From positions 1 through 7,214 of the forward strand of contig VGEI01000181.1 of NCBI GenBank assembly GCA_016869415.1: DNA of 7,214 bases, read 5' to 3'. Below, one piece after another: positions 1 through 4,674 of the stretch. Every line of letters begins with the position of its first letter. The first letter of the stretch is position 1. A program made the translations under genes and the position numbers. The notes under the pieces were generated by a model. It had not been told where the DNA came from, made no database searches, and saw only the letters and a list, made by a program, of their open reading frames with translations. Origin of the DNA: Alphaproteobacteria bacterium. GTDB lineage: Bacteria > Pseudomonadota > Alphaproteobacteria > CACIAM-22H2.

Positions 1-83
1 AAGCCCTTCTGCAGAAGGTTCTTGGCCATGCCATGGCCCATTAGACCCACGCCGATGAAGCCGATTCGCGCTGCTGTCGTCAC
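1..83 (-). CDS. NAD(P)-binding beta-hydroxyacid dehydrogenase (3-hydroxyisobutyrate dehydrogenase-like), 5' end only
   Basis: Only the first 27 codons are in the window; the gene continues off the left edge. The N-terminus reads VTTAARIGFIGVGLMGHGMA followed by KNLLQKG. This is the GxGxMGxxMAxNL dinucleotide-binding signature of the beta-hydroxyacid dehydrogenase family (3-hydroxyisobutyrate dehydrogenase, tartronate semialdehyde reductase and relatives), which oxidise or reduce short 3-hydroxyacids with NAD(P). The start is taken as GTG at 83-81 because GGGAGG (93-88) lies 4 nt upstream and the Rossmann beta-strand begins a few residues later. The two ATGs just upstream (100-98 and 106-104) are out of frame. 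The gene is divergent from iolR and shares its promoter spacer, so it may belong to the inositol regulon, for example by acting on malonate semialdehyde. That role is inference. The substrate cannot be assigned from 27 residues. Confidence 0.8.
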   Translation of the reverse strand, partial: MTTAARIGFIGVGLMGHGMAKNLLQKG

Positions 84-107
84 GGCGCCTCCCGGGACAT
101 GCCCATA

Positions 108-121
108 AGAACGTTTGTTCT
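108..121. promoter_or_regulatory. Candidate operator 1: dyad AGAAC-N4-GTTCT
   Basis: The inverted repeat AGAAC GTTT GTTCT is perfect over 5 bp per arm. It can also be written AGAA-N6-TTCT, which keeps the inner GAA-N6-TTC of the GGAA-N6-TTCC motif I recall being reported for inositol-gene control by RpiR-type IolR in alphaproteobacteria. It covers the candidate -35 of iolR and lies just downstream of the expected start of the divergent transcript. IolR from the adjacent gene is the obvious binder. That assignment is inference. Confidence 0.45.
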
Positions 122-142
122 ATTTTTGTTATATGATAGAAT
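115..142 (+). promoter_or_regulatory. Candidate sigma-70-type promoter for iolR-iolB-iolC
   Basis: TTGTTC (115-120, a weak -35 with 3 of 6 matches) and TAGAAT (137-142, a -10 with 5 of 6 matches) are 16 nt apart. Transcription would begin near 149, giving a leader of about 50 nt before the iolR ATG. An alternative -10 is TATGAT (132-137), but it has no good -35 at the usual distance. The -10 box overlaps the minus-strand -10 box, so the two divergent promoters would compete for the same bases. The -35 box lies in one GAA-N6-TTC dyad and the -10 box in another. Confidence 0.4.
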
Positions 143-151
143 ATTCATTCC
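138..151. promoter_or_regulatory. Candidate operator 2: AGAA-N6-TTCC dyad over both -10 boxes
   Basis: AGAATATTCATTCC matches GGAA-N6-TTCC at 7 of the 8 fixed positions. Its core GAA-N6-TTC (139-150) is exactly 30 bp downstream of the same core at 109-120. It also contains the 8-bp palindrome GAATATTC (139-146) and is flanked by the outer inverted repeat GATAG (135-139) / CTATC (155-159). It overlaps the candidate -10 boxes of both divergent promoters. A protein bound here could therefore repress both directions. The sequence pattern is seen directly; its identity as an IolR site is inferred. Confidence 0.5.
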
Positions 152-166
152 AAACTATCCTGTAAA
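138..166 (-). promoter_or_regulatory. Candidate sigma-70-type promoter for the leftward dehydrogenase gene
   Basis: On the minus strand a -35-like TTTACA (166-161, 5 of 6 to TTGACA) is separated by exactly 17 nt from a -10-like TATTCT (143-138, 4 of 6 to TATAAT). Transcription would begin near position 131 and leave a leader of about 48 nt before the GTG at 83. The region is much more AT-rich than the surrounding genes. The -10 box is embedded in a dyad (139-150), so a bound regulator would block it. The call rests on motif matching only; no start site is mapped. Confidence 0.45.
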
Positions 167-198
167 GCAGAATTTGGCTAGGTCTCACGAACCCCGCG

Positions 199-1050
199 AT
201 GGCCCGAGTCTCCTCCCCTGCGTCTTTCGACGAGCTCAAGCAGCTGATCAGCAGCCGCTACGGCGAGCTATCGAGCCGGCTTCGGCAAATCGCCGAGTTC
301 GCATTGGAGCATCCCAACGACATGGCGCTGGGCACGGTGGCGGCCGTCGCCGCGCGCGCCGGCGTGCAGCCCTCGGCCATCATTCGCTTTGCCAATTCGC
401 TCGGCTACGACGGGTTCAGCGATCTGCAGCGGGTGTTCCGCAGCCGCCTGGTTGCTGGCAGCCCGAGCTATCGCGAGCGCATCGACACGATGCGGCACAA
501 GGCCGAGGCCGACCGCAAGACCAACGGCACCGATTCGGTTCTTGCCCAGTTCACCGGCGACGGCATTGCCGCCCTCCAGCATCTGCGCGAGACCACCCGC
601 CCGGCCGACATGACCCGCGCCGTCTCGATCCTGGCGCGGGCCAGCGAGGTCTACCTGCTCGGCCAGGGCCGCGCCTTCCCAGTCGCCTACTATCTCTACT
701 ACGCCATTGCCCGGCTCGATCTACGCGCCCATCTACTCGACGGCATCGGCGGGCTGCTGCACGAGGAGGCCCGCGCCGCGGCACACGACGACGTGCTGAT
801 CGCCGTCAGCTTCAAGGAGTACTCGCGCGACGTCGCCGCCATCGTCGAGCGGGCGGCCGCCCGCGGCGTTAAGGTCATCGCCCTGACCGACAGCCCGCTC
901 AGCCCCATCGCCCGGCAGGCTTCGGTCAGTTTCGAGGTTGACCAGAGCCCCGCTTTGCCGTTCCGTTCGCTGGTCGCACCCATGTGCCTCGCCCAGTCGC
1001 TGGTCGTGGCTCTCGGCCACCAACTTGCCTCGCGCGGAGGATCCTCGTGA
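199..1050 (+). CDS. iolR: RpiR-family transcriptional regulator, probable inositol-catabolism repressor IolR
   Basis: This 283-residue protein has the RpiR/MurR layout. An N-terminal helix-turn-helix domain covers about residues 12-85, with the recognition region AARAGVQPSAIIRFANSLGY at 51-70 followed by DGFSDLQRVFRSRL. A C-terminal SIS sugar-phosphate-binding domain covers about 145-275, including VYLLGQGRAF and VLIAVSFKEYSRD (199-211). RpiR regulators sense phosphorylated sugars through the SIS domain. Its position directly before iolB and iolC supports an IolR role, where the ligand would be a phosphorylated inositol-pathway intermediate (inferred). The ATG at 199 is the only sensible start: an in-frame stop lies at 163-165 and no ATG, GTG or TTG falls between. 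No clear Shine-Dalgarno precedes it, which suggests weak translation. Its stop overlaps the iolB start by 4 bp (GTGA). As first gene behind a dyad-containing promoter, it is likely autoregulated. Confidence 0.85.
   Translation: MARVSSPASFDELKQLISSRYGELSSRLRQIAEFALEHPNDMALGTVAAVAARAGVQPSAIIRFANSLGYDGFSDLQRVFRSRLVAGSPSYRERIDTMRHKAEADRKTNGTDSVLAQFTGDGIAALQHLRETTRPADMTRAVSILARASEVYLLGQGRAFPVAYYLYYAIARLDLRAHLLDGIGGLLHEEARAAAHDDVLIAVSFKEYSRDVAAIVERAAARGVKVIALTDSPLSPIARQASVSFEVDQSPALPFRSLVAPMCLAQSLVVALGHQLASRGGSS
1036..1049 (+). promoter_or_regulatory. Ribosome binding site and GTG start that fix the iolB start
   Basis: GGAGG (1036-1040) sits 6 nt before the GTG at 1047-1049, inside the last codons of iolR. 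This favours the GTG over the upstream in-frame ATG at 984, which would add 21 residues unlike the family and overlap iolR by 67 bp. The GTGA overlap implies translational coupling of iolB to iolR. Confidence 0.8.
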
Positions 1051-1874
1051 CCCAGACCAACCCGCTTCACCTCACCCAGAACCGCAAGGGGTTCGGCCCC
1101 GGCCTCACCGCGGTGACACGGCACGACGACGCCAGTGAGCCGACCGGCCTCGGCCTTGCTGTGCTGAACCTCGCCGCAGGCGAGAGCTACCGCGAGACCA
1201 CGCCGGTCGAGACGGCCTTTCTGCTGATGGACGGCGAGGCGACGGTGACCGCCGGCAATCGGCAGGTGACTTTCGCCCGCAAGTCGCTGTTCGACGATTC
1301 ACCGAGCTGCGTGCACCTGCCGGCCGGCGCCGAGCTGCGCATCGAGGCGAAAAGCACGACCGAGTTCACGATCTACCGCTCGGCCAACCAGAAGCACTTC
1401 GCGCCACGCTTCTTCCTGCCGGCCGACACCAAGGACGAGCATCGCGGCATGGGCCAGGTCGGGGGTGCGTGCCTGCGCCTGGTGCGCACCATCTTCGACC
1501 GCACCAACGCCGATGCCAACGCCGAGCTGGTGCTAGGCGAGGTCGTGACACTGCCCGGACGCTGGTCGAGCTATCCGCCTCACCACCATCCGCAGCCGGA
1601 GATCTATCACTATCGCTTCACCCATCCGCAGGGTTACGGCCATGCCGAGCTCGGCGACGACGTGCTGAAGGTGAAGCAGTACGACACGGTGAAGATCCTC
1701 ACCGGCAACGACCACGCCCAGACCGCAGCCCCCGGCTACGGCATGTACTACGCCTGGGTGATTCGTCACCTGCCCGACAACCCTTACACCGTTCCGGAGT
1801 TCACCGAAGAACACCGCTGGACGATGGATAAAGGTGCCACCGTCTGGCACCCCAAAGGACTGAAGAATGCCTGA
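1047..1874 (+). CDS. iolB: 5-deoxy-glucuronate isomerase
   Basis: This 275-residue protein belongs to the KduI/IolB bicupin family and has the usual length of about 270. IolB converts 5-deoxy-D-glucuronate to 5-dehydro-2-deoxy-D-gluconate, the step after the IolD ring-opening hydrolase in cytosolic myo-inositol breakdown. Family landmarks are the N-terminal cupin with ETAFLLMDGEATV, then SSYPPHHHPQPEIYHYRF (about 174-191), QGYGHAEL, NDHAQTAAPGYGMYYAWVIR and the C-terminal WTMDKGATVWHP. H179, H181, E185 and H223 are plausible metal ligands by analogy with the HxH-E-H cupin site; this is inferred from pattern, not from alignment. The start is GTG at 1047, set by the GGAGG upstream. The gene overlaps iolR by 4 bp and iolC by 8 bp, so all three are probably translated as a coupled unit. 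Confidence 0.92.
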   Translation: MTQTNPLHLTQNRKGFGPGLTAVTRHDDASEPTGLGLAVLNLAAGESYRETTPVETAFLLMDGEATVTAGNRQVTFARKSLFDDSPSCVHLPAGAELRIEAKSTTEFTIYRSANQKHFAPRFFLPADTKDEHRGMGQVGGACLRLVRTIFDRTNADANAELVLGEVVTLPGRWSSYPPHHHPQPEIYHYRFTHPQGYGHAELGDDVLKVKQYDTVKILTGNDHAQTAAPGYGMYYAWVIRHLPDNPYTVPEFTEEHRWTMDKGATVWHPKGLKNA

Positions 1875-3801
1875 CAGTTTCCCCGAAGGCCGGCCCTTCG
1901 ACTTCATCGCCATGGGCCGGGCCGCCGTCGACCTCTACGGCGAGCAGATCGGCGGCCGGCTGGAGGACATGCAGTCCTTCGCCAAGTATCTCGGCGGCTG
2001 CCCGGCCAATATCTCGGTGGGTGCAGCACGGCTCGGCCTCAGGCCGGCGATGCTGACGCGCGTCGGCGACGAGCACATGGGCCGTTTCGTGCGCGAGACC
2101 CTGGCCGCCGAGGGTGTCGACGTCAGCCATGTCAAGACGGACCCCAAGCGTCTCACCGGCCTGGTCATCCTGGGCATCCGCGATCACGACACCTTCCCGC
2201 TGATCTTCGTGCGCACCGACTGCGCCGACATGGCGATCGCGCCCGATGATTTCGATGCCGAGTTCATATCCAAGGCCAAGGCGCTGGTGGTCACCGGTAC
2301 GCATTTCTCGCGCCCCGATATCGACAACACCTGCCGCACGGCCATCCGCCACGCCAAGGCGGCGGGTACCAAGGTGGTGCTCGATATCGACTACCGGCCC
2401 GTCCTCTGGGGCCTGACCAGCCCGGGGGCCGGCGAAAACCGCTTCGTCGCCTCAAGCAACGTCTCGGAGCACATCCAGACCATCGTGCCGCATTGCGACC
2501 TGATCGTCGGCACGGAGGAAGAGGTGCATATAGCCGGCGGCAGCACTGACACGCTGACCGCCCTGCGCAGGCTGCGCGAGCTCTCCAAGGCGACCATCGT
2601 ACTCAAGCGCGGGCCGCAGGGCTGCGCTGTCTTCCCCGGCCTCATCCCCAACCGCATCGACGACGGTATCCTCGGGCCGGGTTTCCCGGTCGAGGTCTTC
2701 AACGTGCTGGGGGCCGGCGACGGCTTCATGGCCGGCCTCTTGCGCGGCTGGCTACGCGGGGCCGACTGGCCGGAGGCCTGCCGCATCGCCAACGCCTGCG
2801 GCGCGCTGGTGGTCTCGCGTCACGCCTGCGCCCCGGCGATGCCGAGCTGGACCGAGCTTTCGGACTTCCTTGAGCGCGCCAAGAAGGCCGACGGGCCGAC
2901 GAAGCTGCACGAGGACCCGCGCGTCGCCTATCTGCACCGCGTGACCACCGGCCGCAAACCCTGGCCGCAGGTCGCGGCTCTCGCCTTCGACCATCGCTGG
3001 CAGTTCGAGGAGCTGGCCAAGAAGCACGGCAAGGGGCCGGAGCAGATCAGCCGCTACAAGTCGCTGGTCGCCGAGGCGGCCAAGCGCGTCGGCCAGGGCG
3101 TCGACGGGGCCGGCATCATCCTCGACGACAAGTTCGGCCGCGACGCGCTCTACGCCTCCACCGGCCGGAATCTGTGGATCGCGCGGCCGGTCGAGCTGCC
3201 GCGCAGCATCCCGGTCGAGTACGAGCACGGGCCCGACATCATCCAGACGCTGCGCGCCTGGCCGCAGGAGCACATCGTCAAGGTGCTGATCTTCTACCAG
3301 CCCGACGATCCGGTGGAGATCAAGGCAGCGCACGAGAAGCGCATGCGGGAGCTGCAGCGCGCCTGCCACGCCACCGGCCACGAGTTCCTGCTCGAGGTCA
3401 TCCCGCCGCGGGTCAAGCCCGGCGAGGGTGCCGACCTGATCATCGATTCGGTGGCGCGCTTCTACGAGGTCGGCGTGATGCCGGATTGGTGGAAGCTGCC
3501 GCCGCTGCCCGACGCCGGGGCGTGGAAGCGGCTGGGCGACATCGTTCGCAAGAACGACCCGCATTGCCGCGGTATCATCATACTCGGCCAGGAAGTGTCA
3601 GATAACGAGCTGCGGCTCGCCTTCGACGCCGCCGCCAACGAGAAGCTGGTCCGCGGCTTTGCCATCGGCCGCACCATTTTCTGGGGCCCGGCCGAACAGT
3701 GGTTCGCCGGCCAGATCGACGACGAGACGGCGGTCAAGCGGGTCGCAGAAAACTATGTCCGCGTCGCTGCACTGTGGCGCGACCGTAAGCGCGCTACATA
3801 G
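1867..3801 (+). CDS. iolC: Fused 5-dehydro-2-deoxygluconokinase / DUF2090 aldolase-type protein
   Basis: This 644-residue two-domain protein has an N-terminal PfkB/ribokinase domain at about residues 10-330. It phosphorylates 5-dehydro-2-deoxygluconate with ATP. Landmarks are YLGGCPANISVGAARLG (41-57, substrate side), DYRPVLWG (175-182), VLKRGPQGCAVF, and the anion-hole motif GAGDGF (282-287) with catalytic base D285. The C-terminal DUF2090 domain (about 360-640) begins with RKPWPQVAALAFDHRWQFEEL; its FDHR is typical of this family. It is commonly annotated as 6-phospho-5-dehydro-2-deoxygluconate aldolase, the step that yields dihydroxyacetone phosphate and malonate semialdehyde. The aldolase role comes from family annotation, not from residues seen here. 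Single-domain IolC proteins are about half this length. The ATG at 1867 follows AAAGGA (1854-1859) by 7 nt and overlaps the end of iolB by 8 bp. It is the last gene of the operon, 6 bp from the convergent hexR. Confidence 0.93.
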   Translation: MPDSFPEGRPFDFIAMGRAAVDLYGEQIGGRLEDMQSFAKYLGGCPANISVGAARLGLRPAMLTRVGDEHMGRFVRETLAAEGVDVSHVKTDPKRLTGLVILGIRDHDTFPLIFVRTDCADMAIAPDDFDAEFISKAKALVVTGTHFSRPDIDNTCRTAIRHAKAAGTKVVLDIDYRPVLWGLTSPGAGENRFVASSNVSEHIQTIVPHCDLIVGTEEEVHIAGGSTDTLTALRRLRELSKATIVLKRGPQGCAVFPGLIPNRIDDGILGPGFPVEVFNVLGAGDGFMAGLLRGWLRGADWPEACRIANACGALVVSRHACAPAMPSWTELSDFLERAKKADGPTKLHEDPRVAYLHRVTTGRKPWPQVAALAFDHRWQFEELAKKHGKGPEQISRYKSLVAEAAKRVGQGVDGAGIILDDKFGRDALYASTGRNLWIARPVELPRSIPVEYEHGPDIIQTLRAWPQEHIVKVLIFYQPDDPVEIKAAHEKRMRELQRACHATGHEFLLEVIPPRVKPGEGADLIIDSVARFYEVGVMPDWWKLPPLPDAGAWKRLGDIVRKNDPHCRGIIILGQEVSDNELRLAFDAAANEKLVRGFAIGRTIFWGPAEQWFAGQIDDETAVKRVAENYVRVAALWRDRKRAT

Positions 3802-3819
3802 AGGCGCTCAGCCGGCCTC
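3801..3819. terminator. Weak inverted repeat at the iolC/hexR convergent junction
   Basis: GAGGC (3801-3805) and GCCTC (3815-3819) form a 5-bp stem with a 9-nt loop spanning the 6-bp gap between the two convergent stop codons. No T-run follows on either strand, so this is not a convincing intrinsic terminator. It is the only dyad I see at a junction where both operons must end. Rho-dependent termination or transcript read-through into the opposite gene are alternatives. Confidence 0.2.
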
Positions 3820-4674
3820 GCCGTCACCTGGAATCCGGGTCGTCCGCAGGACAGCCTTGATCCGGGCCAGCCGGTCGACGGCTTCGGGACCGAGCTTGAG
3901 CGCGACACCCGTCGCCAGCGCGTCGACGATGGCGAGATGAACGAGGCGAGACGCCATCGGCGTGAAGATCTCGGCGTTCTCCGCCGGCTCTACCAGGACG
4001 GCGACGCTCGCCTCCCGGGCCAGCGGCGAGCCGGGCGCCGTGATGGCGACGGTGTGCAGTCGCGCCTTGCGCGCGGCGGCGTTGACCTCGTTGACTAGCT
4101 TGGTCCGGCCGGTATTGGAGACGATCAGGAGAACGTCCTGCCAGCGCGCCGTCTCGACCGCCATCAACGCGGCGATCGGGTCGGTCAGGGCACGACAGGG
4201 GATCGGGAAGCGCGCCAGCTTGTGGGCTGCGTCCTGCGCCGTGGCCGCGGAGCCACCCACGCCGAAGACGAGGATCTGGTGCGCACCGGCCAGCGCCGTC
4301 ACGGCGGCGCCGATCGAGGCCGTATCGAGGCGGCGGCGCGCCTCGCCGAGCGCCGCCATCGCCCCGTCGAGGATCTTCGCCGTGTACTGGGCGGGCGTGT
4401 CGTCGGGAGTCACCGTGGCACCGACGAAGGGCAGGCCGGAGACCAGGCTCTGCGCCAGCTTCACCTTGAACTCGGGAAAGCCGTCGCAGCCGACACTGCG
4501 GCACAGTCGCAGCACGGTCGGTTGACTGACCCCGGCGCGCTCCGCCAGTGCCGCGACGGTGGTATTGAGCGTGCCTTCCGGGTCCTTGAGTACGACCTGT
4601 GCAACCGCCGATTCCTTGCGCGGCAGCTCCGCCATCTCGGTGCGCAGCCGGTTGATCAGATTGTCGACGATCAC
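3808..4674 (-). CDS. hexR: RpiR-family regulator, HexR-like repressor of Entner-Doudoroff genes
   Basis: This 288-residue protein has an N-terminal helix-turn-helix (about 37-75: LAERAGVSQPTVLRLCRSVG then CDGFPEFKVKLAQSLVSGLP) and a SIS domain (about 130-255). The pattern SQPTVLRLCRSVGCDGFPEFK, the FGVGGSAATAQDAAHKLARF stretch (137-156), SNTGRT (186-191) and SPLA (216-219) closely resemble HexR. In proteobacteria HexR represses zwf/edd-type genes and is released by 2-keto-3-deoxy-6-phosphogluconate. The gene is directly downstream of edd and zwf, which fits feedback by the product of Edd. The start is GTG at 4674, overlapping the edd stop by 4 bp (GTGA), with GAGG (4685-4682) 7 nt upstream. 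HexR is often placed divergently from zwf; here it is the last gene. It ends 6 bp from iolC. Control of zwf-edd is inferred from context. Confidence 0.85.
   Translation of the reverse strand: MIVDNLINRLRTEMAELPRKESAVAQVVLKDPEGTLNTTVAALAERAGVSQPTVLRLCRSVGCDGFPEFKVKLAQSLVSGLPFVGATVTPDDTPAQYTAKILDGAMAALGEARRRLDTASIGAAVTALAGAHQILVFGVGGSAATAQDAAHKLARFPIPCRALTDPIAALMAVETARWQDVLLIVSNTGRTKLVNEVNAAARKARLHTVAITAPGSPLAREASVAVLVEPAENAEIFTPMASRLVHLAIVDALATGVALKLGPEAVDRLARIKAVLRTTRIPGDGEAG

Noticed and set aside
109..160. CRISPR repeat, riboswitch or small RNA in the only sizeable intergenic spacer
   Set aside because: The spacer is 115 bp and AT-rich, its dyads are short and operator-like, and there is no repeat-spacer periodicity, conserved aptamer pattern or terminator.
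99..872. A 257-codon plus-strand frame starting at 99
   Set aside because: It overlaps iolR in another frame, crosses the promoter region, and becomes an Arg/Ala/Pro-rich stretch typical of an out-of-frame read.
984..1046. Upstream ATG start for iolB at 984
   Set aside because: It would overlap iolR by 67 bp and add 21 residues unlike the family; the GTG at 1047 has GGAGG 6 nt upstream and gives the standard length.
2752..3564. A 270-codon minus-strand open frame antisense to iolC
   Set aside because: It is low-complexity in Leu, Arg, Asp and Val, has no family motif, and lies wholly inside the strongly supported iolC fusion; a shadow frame.
3801..3819. Strong bidirectional terminator between iolC and hexR
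   Set aside because: The stem is only 5 bp with a 9-nt loop and no T-run on either strand; kept only as a low-confidence feature.
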